Shown here: positions 7,956 to 16,424 of the stretch, piece by piece
Position numbering within the stretch: the first letter of the stretch is position 1
Layout of the letters: each line of letters begins with the position of its first letter
Assembly (NCBI GenBank): GCA_003242645.1
Contig: QGVC01000015.1
Coordinates: forward strand, 1-21,923
DNA: 21,923 nt
DNA from: Pseudomonadota bacterium
GTDB lineage: Bacteria; Pseudomonadota; Alphaproteobacteria; Rhizobiales; Hyphomicrobiaceae
Direction of reading: 5' to 3'
Program-made: the position numbers and the translations under genes
Notes under the pieces: generated by a model
Databases searched by the model: none
Told to the model about the DNA's origin: nothing
The model's input: the letters and a program-made list of their open reading frames with translations, nothing else

Positions 7956-9371
7956 ATGAAAGCGGACCTCAGATCAGGGCAGTCATTGCAGAGCTTTCAA
8001 TCGGCAGAGGCGACTTGTGGCCGTGGCGTCAGGCTTTGCCTTGCCTCTCAGGCCCTGCTGACAGGCCTCGCGCTCATATTCGTCCACCCGACCAGCGGAC
8101 AGCAAAATCGCGACGGCCCCGTTTTGGTGTTCGACGTCAAGGGCGTTATTGGCTTCACGTCAGTAGAGCACCTTCAGAGGAGCGTCGAACGCGCCAAGGC
8201 CGAAAACGCCAGCCTGATCATCATGCGCATCGACACGCCGGGCGGCCTGGTCTCGTCGACCCGCGACATGATCCAAGCGATCCTTGCATCGCCAATTCCA
8301 ATTGTCGGTTACGTCGCGCCCAGCGGTGCGCGTGCGGCGAGCGCGGGCACCTATTTGATGTACGCGGCTCATCTCGCAGCGATGGCGCCCGCTACGCACT
8401 TGGGCGCCGCCACACCGATTCAGATGGGCCCTCCCGGGATTACGCCTTCCCCGAACGAGAAGAAGGACAAGGCCTCTGAGCCAGATGCAGCCGAGCGAAA
8501 ACTGATCAACGACGCGGTGTCGTATCTCCGCGGTCTGGCCGAGCTCAGAGGTCGGAATGCCGATTGGGCCGAAAAAGCCGTGCGCGAGGGCGCGACTTTG
8601 ACTTCTACCCAAGCTCAGGAAGAGAAGGTCATCGACTTCATCGCTTCGGACCTGAGGGAGGTGCTCGAAAAAGCCAACGGACGCACGGTCACGACGAGCA
8701 CTGGCACCATCACGCTCGATACGCGCGATCGGCGCATCATCGAGGTGGAGCCAAGCTGGCACATGCAAGTTCTCGAGGTGATCGCCAATCCGAATGTCGC
8801 TTTCATTCTTATGCTGCTCGGCATCTACGGCATCATTTTCGAGCTGCTGAATCCAGGCGCGCTGTTTCCGGGCGTCATCGGTGGCATCTGCCTGATCCTT
8901 GCCCTGACGGCTTTGACTGTTCTCCCGGTCAATCTCGGCGGCGTGGCGTTGCTGCTTCTTGGAATCGGGCTGTTAGCAGCCGAGGCGTTCACGCCAAGCT
9001 TCGGCATCCTCGGAATCGGCGGCATCGTGGCATTCATCCTCGGAGGATTGTTCCTGTTCGATCCCGAAGAGGTGGATATTCAGTTCGAGGTCTCCCGGCC
9101 CTTGGTGATCGGCGCCGCTATCACCAGCGCGATCATTCTCGCGGGCGTGGTGGGAGTTGCGGTCCGGTCGCGGAAACAAACGGTGCAAACAGGTGCCGAG
9201 CAGCTGATTGGAGGCCCGGCGGAGGTCGTTGAATGGTCGGGCCGCGAAGGCCGCGTGCGGGTGCACGGGGAAATCTGGTTAGCGGAATCCGAAATGGAGT
9301 TGGCGCCCGGTGATCGCGTCCGGGTGATCGGGCGTGAAGGGCTGAAACTGACGGTGAAAAAGACAAGCTGA
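7956..9371 (+). CDS. NfeD-family membrane-bound serine protease (ClpP-class, STOPP-type)
   Basis: This is a long-form NfeD protein: an exported ClpP-like serine protease domain, several membrane helices, and a C-terminal OB-fold NfeD domain. From ATG 7956 it has 471 residues. A hydrophobic export segment lies at about 26-46. The protease domain has RIDTPGG, then [13 protein letters not shown] with the likely nucleophile serine 129, and [13 protein letters not shown] with the likely general-base lysine 182. Membrane segments lie at about 280-403 and the OB fold at about 416-470. The frame is open upstream to 7869. I prefer 7956 because upstream residues look non-coding, but the site (GGGAAAAG) is modest. 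It precedes a slipin gene by 16 bases; in Pyrococcus the homologous pair is a protease and its stomatin substrate. The role is probably membrane quality control. Confidence 0.9.
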   Translation: MKADLRSGQSLQSFQSAEATCGRGVRLCLASQALLTGLALIFVHPTSGQQNRDGPVLVFDVKGVIGFTSVEHLQRSVERAKAENASLIIMRIDTPGGLVSSTRDMIQAILASPIPIVGYVAPSGARAASAGTYLMYAAHLAAMAPATHLGAATPIQMGPPGITPSPNEKKDKASEPDAAERKLINDAVSYLRGLAELRGRNADWAEKAVREGATLTSTQAQEEKVIDFIASDLREVLEKANGRTVTTSTGTITLDTRDRRIIEVEPSWHMQVLEVIANPNVAFILMLLGIYGIIFELLNPGALFPGVIGGICLILALTALTVLPVNLGGVALLLLGIGLLAAEAFTPSFGILGIGGIVAFILGGLFLFDPEEVDIQFEVSRPLVIGAAITSAIILAGVVGVAVRSRKQTVQTGAEQLIGGPAEVVEWSGREGRVRVHGEIWLAESEMELAPGDRVRVIGREGLKLTVKKTS

Positions 9372-9387
9372 GGAGAGGGAAAGAGCC

Positions 9388-10170
9388 ATGCCAGACGCGC
9401 TAACAACGAGCCTTATTCCAATATTCATCATCCTGCTGATCCTGGCATCGGCTATCAAGATCCTGCGCGAATATGAGCGCGGTGTCGTTTTCACACTCGG
9501 GCGGTTTTGGGGCGTCAAAGGTCCAGGGCTTATCATCATTATCCCGGGTATCCAGCAGTTCGTACGAGTCGATTTGAGGACGCGCGTGCTTGATGTGCCG
9601 CCCCAGGATGTGATTTCCCGCGACAACGTTTCGGTTCGCGTGAATGCCGTGATCTACTACCGCGTGATCGATGCCGAGCGCGCGGTGATCCAAGTGGAGG
9701 AGTTCGAGGCAGCCACCAGTCAGCTCGCGCAGACGACGCTCCGCTCAGTTGTCGGTCAGCACGACCTCGACGAGATGTTGGCGGAGCGAGAGAAGATCAA
9801 TAACAAGATCCAGGACATTCTCGATGCCCAGACGGACGCCTGGGGTATCAAGGTCTCCAACGTCGAGCTGAAGCATATCGACCTGAATGAAACGATGGTG
9901 CGCGCCATCGCCAAGCAGGCCGAGGCCGAGCGGCTGCGGCGCGCAAAGGTCATCGACGCCGAGGGCGAATTGCAGGCATCGGAAATGCTGCGGCGAGCGG
10001 GCGATGTGCTGGCGCAATCGCCCTATGCATTGCAGCTCAGATATTTGAGCACGCTCATCAATATTGCGGGAGAGCGCAGCTCAACGATCGTATTCCCTGT
10101 CCCCATCGACCTGCTTGCCAACATTTCTCAGTGGGGCAAACCCTCCGCGCCTGAGAAAAAAACGGACTAG
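9388..10170 (+). CDS. Slipin/stomatin-like SPFH-domain membrane protein
   Basis: The 260-residue protein has one N-terminal hydrophobic segment (about residues 6-25). A full SPFH/band-7 domain follows ([42 protein letters not shown]), then a coiled-coil stretch rich in alanine and glutamate ([20 protein letters not shown]). The C terminus is typical for slipins ([11 protein letters not shown]). Such proteins oligomerise on the inner membrane and organise membrane microdomains. A clear GAGGAGAGGG ribosome site precedes the ATG. It follows the NfeD protease gene by 16 bases, the conserved nfeD-slipin operon. It ends 9 bases from the convergent universal stress protein gene. Confidence 0.93.
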   Translation: MPDALTTSLIPIFIILLILASAIKILREYERGVVFTLGRFWGVKGPGLIIIIPGIQQFVRVDLRTRVLDVPPQDVISRDNVSVRVNAVIYYRVIDAERAVIQVEEFEAATSQLAQTTLRSVVGQHDLDEMLAEREKINNKIQDILDAQTDAWGIKVSNVELKHIDLNETMVRAIAKQAEAERLRRAKVIDAEGELQASEMLRRAGDVLAQSPYALQLRYLSTLINIAGERSSTIVFPVPIDLLANISQWGKPSAPEKKTD

Positions 10171-10179
10171 CGTTCCGGC

Positions 10180-11136
10180 TCACATCGTCTTTGGCCGGGT
10201 TGCGAGCACGTCGCACGGCAGTTTTGCGATCGCGCTCTCGGAAACGCTGCCGAGAATGGCGCGACGCAATCCTGTGCGACCGTGCGTTCCAACGACGGTC
10301 AAATCGATGTCTCGCTCTTCGACGAGCTGCTTGAGAACCTCGAGGGCATCGCCCTCGCGCACAATTTGGTCGACCTTAAGATCTGAAATTCCAAAATCCG
10401 CCTTGGTGCGCGCCATCACGGTTTCTGAAAATTGGCGTAGCTCCTCCAATCGCTTATCGATGGCCTGGCTGCTTGCGTGCGCGCTCGTGAGAAAGCCCGG
10501 AAGCGTGCTCTCGAACGCATTGACCAGGGTGAAGTGAGCAGAAGGAAATGCCGCAAGAGCAAACTTCAAGGCCTCTGCAGCCTGATCGGAAAAGTCAGTG
10601 CCGACAAGGATTTTTTCATATGCTTTTTCCGCCGGCTTTTTGACGACGAGCACGGGCCGGTTACCGAAGCGAATGACGCGGTCGATAGTCGATCCAAGCC
10701 ATTCGTCGCCGATGATCAGCCTGCGATGGACGCCGCAGATCACGAGATCGGCGTCGATCGTCGCCGCTGTTTCGTTGATAATGTCGTAAACGCTGCCAGG
10801 CTCGATGCGCACCTCGACGGATGTTTCACCGTGGGCAGCGGCTTGCGCTACCTGCTTCATGATCTGCTCGCGATCGAGCCCGCCTTTGATGGCGATTTCG
10901 ATCTGCAGCTCCCCCTTTGCCATGGCCTGGGCAACCAAGGAGTCCAGCGCTTTTCTTGCCTGTTGCTTCAGGGCTTCCGAGAAGCTGGGTTCCAGCTCAT
11001 CGGGGATGACATGGAGGACAGTCAGCTTGGCATTATTCTGTAGCGCCAATTGAACCGCCCGGTTGAAAGCGTGCTCGGCTCGAACAGAAAGATCTGTGGC
11101 GACGAGAAGGCGCTGCAGTCTCGATGATAAGGACAC
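10180..11136 (-). CDS. Tandem-domain universal stress protein
   Basis: The 318-residue protein has two UspA domains in tandem. Domain 1 (about residues 5-160) begins RLLVATDLSVRAEHAFNRA and has a degenerate nucleotide loop (CGVHRRLIIGDEWLGSTIDRVI). Domain 2 (about 165-316) begins KILVGTDFSDQAAEALKFA and keeps the ATP-binding pattern GTHGRTGLRRAILGSVSE. I infer that domain 2 may bind ATP and domain 1 may not. Although an ATG lies 33 bases further upstream, I chose GTG at 11136 because a perfect AGGAGGGG sits 7 bases before it and would otherwise be inside the coding sequence. The fatty-acid gene pair lies upstream on the same strand, 80 bases away; USP expression is probably independent. Confidence 0.92.
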   Translation of the reverse strand: MSLSSRLQRLLVATDLSVRAEHAFNRAVQLALQNNAKLTVLHVIPDELEPSFSEALKQQARKALDSLVAQAMAKGELQIEIAIKGGLDREQIMKQVAQAAAHGETSVEVRIEPGSVYDIINETAATIDADLVICGVHRRLIIGDEWLGSTIDRVIRFGNRPVLVVKKPAEKAYEKILVGTDFSDQAAEALKFALAAFPSAHFTLVNAFESTLPGFLTSAHASSQAIDKRLEELRQFSETVMARTKADFGISDLKVDQIVREGDALEVLKQLVEERDIDLTVVGTHGRTGLRRAILGSVSESAIAKLPCDVLATRPKTM

Positions 11137-11143
11137 GGGCTTT

Positions 11144-11151
11144 CCCCTCCT
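11144..11151 (-). promoter_or_regulatory. Shine-Dalgarno site that fixes the GTG start of the universal stress protein
   Basis: On the minus strand AGGAGGGG lies 7 bases before GTG 11136. It falls inside the longer reading frame that begins at ATG 11169, so it argues for the shorter protein. Confidence 0.75.
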
Positions 11152-11216
11152 ACTTTTGTGTTGGGGCACGATACCATACCGGATAACGCGTTCCGAGCGG
11201 CACCCGTTGAGCTAGC

Positions 11217-12407
11217 TCAATAAGACCGCGGCATGCCGAGCACGTGCTGCCCGATGTAGGCGAGGATGAGGTTGGTCGAAATCGGCGCCGTTTGATAGAG
11301 GCGCGTCTCCCGCCACTTGCGCTCGATTCCGTACTCCCGGGCGAAGGCAAAACCGCCAAAAGTCTGCATGCAGGCCTCGCCGGCATGCCACGCGGCTTCG
11401 GACGCCAGCAGCTTGCCCATGTTGGCTTCAGCGCCACAATCGCGGCCAGCCTCGAACAGAGCAGCAGCTTTGGCCACGACGAGGCTGGCGGCAACGGTTT
11501 CCGCGTAAGCCCGTGCAATGGGAAACTGTATCCCCTGGTTCTGGCCGATGGGCCGGCCGAAGACGACCCGTTCACAAGCGTACTCTGTAGCGCGCCGGAT
11601 GAAGTAGCGCGCATCGCCCAGGCATTCGGAGGCAATCAGGATGCGCTCGGCGTTCATGCTGTCGACGATATACCGAAAGCCCTGACCTTCCTCGCCGATG
11701 AGGTTCTCTGCGGGGATCTCGAGATTGTCGATGAACACCTCGCAGGTGTTGTGATTGATCATCGCATCGATCTTCCGAAGCTCGAGGCCGCGGCCCTTGG
11801 CCTCCCGCAGATCGACAATGAAGACGGAAAGCCCTTCGGAGCGCTTCCGAACCTGATCGGCGGGCGTGGTCCGCGCTAGGAGCAGCATGAGGTCCGACTG
11901 CATGGCGCGGCTCGTCCACACCTTCTGGCCGGTGACGATGTAGCGGTCGCCCTTCTTCTCGGCGCGGGTCTTGAGCTGCGTGGTGTCGCTGCCAGTGGTG
12001 GGCTCGGTCACTCCGAAAGCTTGGAGGCGCAACTCACCCGAGGCGATGCCGGGCAGATACTTTCTCTTCTGCGCCTCCGAGCCGTGCCGCAGCACGGTGC
12101 CCATCGTGTACATCTGGGCATGACAGGCGGCGGCGTTGCAGCCTTGCTCGTGGATGGTCTCAAGAATGGCACAGGCGGCACTCAGCGGCAGCCCCGAGCC
12201 GCCGTACTCCTCCGGAATGAGCGCGGCCAGATAGCCAGCCTCAGTCAAGGCATTCACGAACTCGGTCGGGTAGGCCGATTCGTGGTCGAGCTTCACCCAG
12301 TACTCGTTGGGAAAGTTCTCGCAAATTCGCCGGACACCGTCGCGCAGGTCCTGCCATTCGGGATCGACGGAGATTGTGACTGCTGCTTCGGCGCGATCGG
12401 TGGTCAT
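11217..12407 (-). CDS. Acyl-CoA dehydrogenase family protein
   Basis: This is an FAD-dependent dehydrogenase that introduces a trans-2 double bond into an acyl-CoA. The 396-residue protein shows the full fold: an N-terminal helical domain, LQAFGVTEPTTGSDTTQLKT (substrate and FAD contact), the Trp-Thr-Ser of GQKVWTS for flavin stacking, and the C-terminal QTFGGFAFAREYGIERKWRETRLY. The glutamate catalytic base of medium-chain enzymes (YEGT loop) is absent: the aligned residue is a proline (375). Glutamate 254 in MNAERILIA aligns with the isovaleryl-CoA dehydrogenase base E254. I infer a branched or long-chain type, but the substrate is unknown. The enoyl-CoA hydratase gene lies 31 bases upstream, and the two probably act in succession. 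Confidence 0.92.
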   Translation of the reverse strand: MTTDRAEAAVTISVDPEWQDLRDGVRRICENFPNEYWVKLDHESAYPTEFVNALTEAGYLAALIPEEYGGSGLPLSAACAILETIHEQGCNAAACHAQMYTMGTVLRHGSEAQKRKYLPGIASGELRLQAFGVTEPTTGSDTTQLKTRAEKKGDRYIVTGQKVWTSRAMQSDLMLLLARTTPADQVRKRSEGLSVFIVDLREAKGRGLELRKIDAMINHNTCEVFIDNLEIPAENLIGEEGQGFRYIVDSMNAERILIASECLGDARYFIRRATEYACERVVFGRPIGQNQGIQFPIARAYAETVAASLVVAKAAALFEAGRDCGAEANMGKLLASEAAWHAGEACMQTFGGFAFAREYGIERKWRETRLYQTAPISTNLILAYIGQHVLGMPRSY

Positions 12408-12438
12408 CTCAGCTCACTCATTGCGTTGGTTGCAGAAT

Positions 12439-13233
12439 TCAGCGTCCCTTGAACACAGGCTTCCGCTTCTCGTTGAACGCCAGGATGCCCTCGCGGCGGT
12501 CCTCCGTATCGATCGTGCGGTTGTAGGCCTCGATCTCGAAGCTGTAGCCGTTGGCCCGGTCGAGATCCTGGGATTTGTCCAGTGCGCGCTTGGCCTGGCG
12601 GACGGCAATAGGCGCATTCGCCGCAATACGGCCTGCCGTTTCAAGCACCTCGGTCATCAGGCGATCGGCCGGCACCAGCTTGTTCACGAGGCCCCAGCTG
12701 AAAGCTTCCTCTGCTGTAAACGGCGTGGCAGTGAGAATGACCTCCTTGGCCCGGCGGATGCCAATGGCCCTCGGCAAGTTCTGCGTGCCCATGGCCCCGG
12801 GGATGATGCCGAGCGCCACCTCGGTCTGGGCGAATCGGGCATGCGGCACGGCATAGATGAAGTCGCAGGCGAGGGCCAGCTCGCAGCCGCCAGCGTAAGC
12901 TGCGCCGTTCACGGCCGCGATGATGGGAATCGGGCAATCCATGATGGCGCGAATCGCCTGCTCGATGATGGCATGCTGGCGCCGCCAGACCTCGTCCGAC
13001 ATGCCGTTGCGCTCCTTGAGGTCGGCGCCCGCACAAAAGCCTTTCTCGCCAGATCCCGTGAGCACGAGGCAGCGCGTCTCGCCCTGATCGACGTAGTAGG
13101 AGGCGAAGCAGTCACGTAGCTCGGCCATCATTTGCGTGTTCAACGCATTGAGGACGTGCGGCCGATTCATCGTGATGACGGTGACGTGCGGAACGGGCTC
13201 GTCGAGGCGCAGAGTCTCGTACTCGGGATGCAT
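12439..13233 (-). CDS. Enoyl-CoA hydratase/isomerase (crotonase) family protein
   Basis: This 264-residue crotonase-fold protein should add water to a trans-2-enoyl-CoA. Both oxyanion-hole segments are present (GEKGFCAGADLKER and NGAAYAGGCELALACDF). The two catalytic glutamates of hydratases are in place, E118 in GGCELA and E138 in FAQTEVALGIIPGAMG, 20 residues apart as in rat crotonase (E144, E164). It is therefore likely a true hydratase and not only an isomerase. The C terminus AFNEKRKPVFKGR is typical. The ATG follows a GGGAG ribosome site. It is the first gene of a two-gene minus-strand unit with the acyl-CoA dehydrogenase, which suggests a short beta-oxidation step for an unknown acyl-CoA. 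Confidence 0.92.
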   Translation of the reverse strand: MHPEYETLRLDEPVPHVTVITMNRPHVLNALNTQMMAELRDCFASYYVDQGETRCLVLTGSGEKGFCAGADLKERNGMSDEVWRRQHAIIEQAIRAIMDCPIPIIAAVNGAAYAGGCELALACDFIYAVPHARFAQTEVALGIIPGAMGTQNLPRAIGIRRAKEVILTATPFTAEEAFSWGLVNKLVPADRLMTEVLETAGRIAANAPIAVRQAKRALDKSQDLDRANGYSFEIEAYNRTIDTEDRREGILAFNEKRKPVFKGR

Positions 13234-13362
13234 GTTGAACTCCCAGTTTCGTGACCGATTTTAGATACGGGAAAGCGAGGCTGAGGGCTAGCTGCGACGC
13301 AGAAAAAGGCCTTGCACGACAAGCAAATCAAACGTCGTAGCGGCTCGTAAACGCGGCCGACA

Positions 13363-13387
13363 AAAATTTGCCGGGTAAGGCAATTTT
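13363..13387. repeat. Hairpin-forming inverted repeat upstream of speD
   Basis: Left arm AAAATTTGCC (13363-13372) and right arm GGCAATTTT (13379-13387) pair over eight positions with one T-T mismatch around the loop GGGTAA. It is flanked by A-rich and T-rich runs, so it looks like a weak bidirectional terminator, or a structured element in the divergent region. Confidence 0.4.
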
Positions 13388-13443
13388 GCACTTGATTAGA
13401 AAGCCCATTGATCGCATATGGGTGCTCTCCGTTCGTCCCCCTG

Positions 13444-13488
13444 CCCCAAAGGTCAAAGGAGTTCCCTGGAACCCCAAAGGGTAAGGAG
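13444..13488 (+). repeat. Imperfect direct repeat in the speD leader
   Basis: CCCCAAAGGTCAAAGGAG (13444-13461) recurs as CCCCAAAGGGTAAGGAG (13472-13488), 28 bases start to start. Each copy ends in an AAGGAG that resembles a ribosome-binding site. A short complementary GTTCC/GGAAC pair lies between them. The copies are 40-84 bases ahead of the speD ATG and could form alternative structures or decoy ribosome sites. The function is unknown. Confidence 0.45.
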
Positions 13489-13527
13489 CGGGCGGGTCAC
13501 CTCTGTCTGCTGGTTGGGGAGGGTCAC

Positions 13528-14103
13528 ATGGCCTACGACGACACCCTCTTCCAATTGGGGATGGACTTGACTCGTTCAAGCACCGCCCAAAAGGAAGACT
13601 TTGGAAAAGCGCCCGGTGCGCAAAATGGCGAACAAGTGCGCGGGTCGCGCGAGGACAGGAAGGACTACTTCATCGAACGCGATGGCGTCCGCTTCGCCGG
13701 TAGCCACCTGATCATCGACCTCTTCGGCGCGAAGAGGCTCGACGATCTGCGGCACATCGAGCGGACACTGAAGCGGTGTGTGGAGGTGGCGGGAGCGACC
13801 CTCCTGCACATCCACCTGCATCACTTCACGCCAAATGGCGGCGTTTCGGGCGTGGCTGTCCTCTCGGAGAGCCACATCAGCATTCACAGCTGGCCCGAGG
13901 CCAACTATGCGGCCCTCGATGTGTTCATGTGTGGCAATGCCAAGCCTCACCTCACGATCGATGTGCTCAAGAATGCGTTCGACGCGCAGCACATGGTTGT
14001 GAAGGAGCACAGGCGCGGCGAAGGGCTCACGGAGCAGAGCTGGAAGGCTGGTGCCGACCACAAGGCTCCGGATCGCGGCGAGAAGGTCCGGCGAGCGGCC
14101 TGA
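13528..14103 (+). CDS. speD: S-adenosylmethionine decarboxylase proenzyme SpeD
   Basis: SpeD makes decarboxylated S-adenosylmethionine, the aminopropyl donor for spermidine. It is a pyruvoyl enzyme that cuts itself: in VLSESHISIHSWPE the expected cleavage lies between E114 and S115, which becomes the pyruvoyl group. Histidine 120 and cysteine 135 (DVFMCG) match the conserved processing and proton-donor residues of class 1b enzymes. The 191-residue form starts at ATG 13528 with a GGGGAGGG ribosome site just upstream. It is longer than the Thermotoga or Bacillus enzymes because of an N-terminal extension of roughly 55 residues (MAYDDTLFQLGMDLTRSS) and a basic C-terminal tail. The frame is open upstream to 13408 but without coding character. 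speE follows 131 bases later. Confidence 0.95.
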   Translation: MAYDDTLFQLGMDLTRSSTAQKEDFGKAPGAQNGEQVRGSREDRKDYFIERDGVRFAGSHLIIDLFGAKRLDDLRHIERTLKRCVEVAGATLLHIHLHHFTPNGGVSGVAVLSESHISIHSWPEANYAALDVFMCGNAKPHLTIDVLKNAFDAQHMVVKEHRRGEGLTEQSWKAGADHKAPDRGEKVRRAA

Positions 14104-14234
14104 CCCGAAGAGTTAACGAATCAAGAATGGGGCGCGTGCGGATCGCCGGGACCGCGCGCGCCTCATTCGCTGTCCGCAACCAGGAAGTTCGGATCGAGGC
14201 AGCGGATGGCCTGCACAACGATGGAGGCTGGTCG

Positions 14235-15146
14235 ATGAAGCGCTGGGTTGAGGAGACGTTCCATGCCAACTGGCGTGTCGGTATGGAGGCGGAGAAGATC
14301 CTCTACGAGGACAAGACGGAGCACCAGCACATTATTGTTTTCGAGAATGCTGCCTGGGGCACGGTGCTCATTATCGACGGCGTTTTTCAGCTCACCACGC
14401 TTGACGAGTTCATTTACCACGAGATGATGGCCCACGTGCCGCTGATGGCTCTCGAGCGACCGAGGCGGGTGCTCATCATTGGCGGCGGCGACGGCGGCGT
14501 GCTCAGAGAGGTGTTGAAGCACCCCTCCGTCGAGAAAGCCACGCTTTGCGAGATCGACCGCACCGTCATCGATCTTGCACAAAAATACTTCCCGCAAGTC
14601 TCAAGCGGCGCCTTCGACAACCCCCGTGCTGACATCGTGATCGGCGACGGCCTGAAGTACGTGGCTGAGACCACCGAGCAGTTCGATGCAATCATCGTCG
14701 ACAGTTCGGAGCCGATCGGCCCGTCGGCAGTGCTGCACACCGAGGAGTTCTTCGGCAACTGCAAGCGGGCGCTGAAACCCGGCGGCATTCTGGTGACCCA
14801 GAACGGCCTGCCGTTCCTTTGCGCGGACATGTTTGCCAGCACGACGCGCATCCTTACCTCCCTGTTCAAGCGTTGCGCGCCGTACATCTTCACCCAACCC
14901 TGCTATTTTGGCGGCGAGTACGCCATCAATTGGGGGTCGGATGAGCCGGCACATCTGGAGATCCCGGCAGCGAAGTTGGCGCGCCGGCAGAAGTCACGGA
15001 AGATTGAGACCCGCTATTGGACGCCCGAGCTCCACGTCGCGGCGTTTGCTTTGCCTGCCTATGCACTGAAAGTCGTTGACGAAGCGAAGGCTGAGGCGGC
15101 TTCGCGAGGGCGGAAGACCAAGCAGAAAGCGAAAGCGGCGACCTAG
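14235..15146 (+). CDS. speE: Spermidine synthase-type polyamine aminopropyltransferase SpeE
   Basis: SpeE transfers the aminopropyl group of decarboxylated S-adenosylmethionine to putrescine, giving spermidine. The 303-residue protein shows FQLTTLDEFIYHEMMAHVPL, the nucleotide-binding GGGDGGVLRE (83-92), and the catalytic segment VDSSEPIGPSAVLHTEEFF. Aspartate 156 matches E. coli D158. The second acid of the DxxD motif is glutamate (159) and not the usual aspartate, which may affect amine binding. The C-terminal roughly 20 residues are rich in lysine and arginine. I chose ATG 14235 because GGAGG lies 7 bases upstream and the family starts here, although the frame is open far upstream. The position after speD supports a spermidine pathway. 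Confidence 0.93.
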   Translation: MKRWVEETFHANWRVGMEAEKILYEDKTEHQHIIVFENAAWGTVLIIDGVFQLTTLDEFIYHEMMAHVPLMALERPRRVLIIGGGDGGVLREVLKHPSVEKATLCEIDRTVIDLAQKYFPQVSSGAFDNPRADIVIGDGLKYVAETTEQFDAIIVDSSEPIGPSAVLHTEEFFGNCKRALKPGGILVTQNGLPFLCADMFASTTRILTSLFKRCAPYIFTQPCYFGGEYAINWGSDEPAHLEIPAAKLARRQKSRKIETRYWTPELHVAAFALPAYALKVVDEAKAEAASRGRKTKQKAKAAT

Positions 15147-15190
15147 AGCTGGGCGCCGCCGCTTCCCTAAAGAGCAAAGAACCCAGCGCG

Positions 15191-15718
15191 TTAGTGCTTG
15201 TGCTCGTGCTGGCGCTCACCGTGACCATGGCCGTGATCGTGACCATGGTCATGTCCTGTTCCCTTGGCCCCGATCGGCTCGATTGGGGCCGTCACGTTGA
15301 TCTCGCCCGCCTTTTCGAAGACCAGCGTCAGGTCCAACTTCTCACCTGCCTTGAGCGGCTGCTTCAGGCCCATCAGCATGAGGTGGTAGCCGCCCGGGGC
15401 AAGTGTCACCGTTCCGCCGGCTGGCACCTCGATCGATTCGACGCGGCGCATCCTCATCACGCCGTTCTCTTGGACGTGATTATGCAACTCGACCCGTTCG
15501 GCTGCGTCCGACCGGGCGTCGACCAGCTTGTCAGCGGTGCCCGAAGCTGAGATCTGCAGGTAAGCTGCGCCGTTCTTCACGCCGCCGGGTGTTGCTCGCG
15601 CCCAGGGCTGCGAAATGGTGATTCCGTTCGCGCTCACGCTGGAGCTTTCCTGGGCAGAGGCGGTCATCCCCAGCAGGGACAGGACCAAAGCCGCAGCAAA
15701 GCTGGCAAGAAACTTCAT
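15191..15718 (-). CDS. Periplasmic copper chaperone PCu(A)C family protein with His-rich tail
   Basis: PCu(A)C proteins carry Cu(I) in the periplasm and help assemble the CuA centre of cytochrome oxidase. The 175-residue precursor has a signal peptide (residues 1-22, cleavage probably after ASA). It carries the exact copper motif H-X10-M-X21-H-X-M at H79, M90, H112 and M114 inside a cupredoxin-like domain. After the domain comes a tail with nine histidines (GHDHGHDHGHGHG, then QHEHKH), which many family members have and which probably binds Cu(II). A GAGGAGA ribosome site lies 7 bases before the ATG. The gene is convergent with speE, 44 bases apart, and no cytochrome oxidase or SCO gene is in view. 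Confidence 0.93.
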   Translation of the reverse strand: MKFLASFAAALVLSLLGMTASAQESSSVSANGITISQPWARATPGGVKNGAAYLQISASGTADKLVDARSDAAERVELHNHVQENGVMRMRRVESIEVPAGGTVTLAPGGYHLMLMGLKQPLKAGEKLDLTLVFEKAGEINVTAPIEPIGAKGTGHDHGHDHGHGHGERQHEHKH

Positions 15719-15791
15719 CGCTGGTCTCCTCGACTCGATGCCGAAACGTTTCGGATCGGGTCGAGGGCTCAGGCGGGCTCGACCAGATCCG

Positions 15792-16424
15792 TCACGACGT
15801 GACGGCGCGGCATTCCTCGTCTGGGGGGAGGGGATCGCAGGTCTTGCTGGTCACGCATGCCTCGATGGCGCGCCGCAGAATCGGAGTATAGATGCCGTCG
15901 ACCGGGCCGCCATAGAGACCCAATGCCGCAAGCCCGCATTGGTAGAGCTGGACCATGCGCTCGCCGCCGAATCGCATGGCGGCCTCGTAGTCGCGCAGCG
16001 CGCCTTCTTGGTCGCCCATCACCTGCCGGATGTGCGCCCGCGTGTCATAAGCGTGCGGGCTTGTCGGCTGCAGCTCCAGCGAGCGCTCGACGTCGGGCAG
16101 GCCTTTCTCTGCACGCCCCGACTTGAAATAGGCCCAGGCCCGGTTGTTGAGAGCCACGGCGAAGTCCGGCACGAGCCGGATGGCCTCGTCGTAGTCGCGG
16201 ATGGCTTCGTCGTAGAGGCCTTTGAGCGAGTAGCCGAGCGCCCGCATGGCGTAGGCGGACCCCAGCAGCTGCCCGGTGACCTCGGGCCGCTCGATCAGCT
16301 CCGTGCACCCCTTGATGCGACGATCATTGTCGGAGGAGAAACAGTCGTGGCCATCCAAGGGGTCCGCTGCCGCCAGGGGGATTGCCACGAGGAGACCGGC
16401 GAGTGCCGCTGCCCAATGTCTCAT
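15792..16424 (-). CDS. Exported TPR-repeat protein
   Basis: This protein of 210 residues (from the preferred start) begins with a signal peptide (RHWAAALAGLLVAIPLAAA). Three or so tetratricopeptide repeats follow (for example LKGLYDEAIRDYDEAIRLVPDFAVALNNRAWAY), and then a C-terminal segment LYGGPVDGIYTPILRRAIEACV that resembles a peptidoglycan-binding-type motif. Four or more cysteines could form disulfides after export. I favour the second methionine (16424): the AAGGG site directly abuts the first ATG (16433) but is about 9 bases from the second. The role is unknown, perhaps scaffolding in the periplasm. It stands between the copper chaperone and a 382-base gene-free stretch. Confidence 0.82.
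   Translation of the reverse strand: MRHWAAALAGLLVAIPLAAADPLDGHDCFSSDNDRRIKGCTELIERPEVTGQLLGSAYAMRALGYSLKGLYDEAIRDYDEAIRLVPDFAVALNNRAWAYFKSGRAEKGLPDVERSLELQPTSPHAYDTRAHIRQVMGDQEGALRDYEAAMRFGGERMVQLYQCGLAALGLYGGPVDGIYTPILRRAIEACVTSKTCDPLPPDEECRAVTS

Larger units (their letters stand above)
13234..13527. other. Divergent intergenic region between enoyl-CoA hydratase and speD
   Basis: This stretch of 294 bases carries the promoters of both divergent genes, but no convincing -35/-10 pair can be fixed. It holds an A/T-flanked inverted repeat (13363-13387) and two imperfect direct repeats in the speD leader (13444-13488). A 49-codon reading frame begins at ATG 13418 and runs in another frame past the speD start. 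It has no evident ribosome site, so I do not call it a gene. Confidence 0.5.

Noticed and set aside
11174..11194. GGAAC on the minus strand upstream of the universal stress protein as an EcfG promoter
   Set aside because: No GTT-type -10 element lies at the required 16-17-base distance.
15148..15187. GCTGGG/CCCAGC inverted repeat between speE and the copper chaperone as a terminator
   Set aside because: The stem is only 6 pairs with a loop of about 28 bases and no T tract, so it is probably chance.
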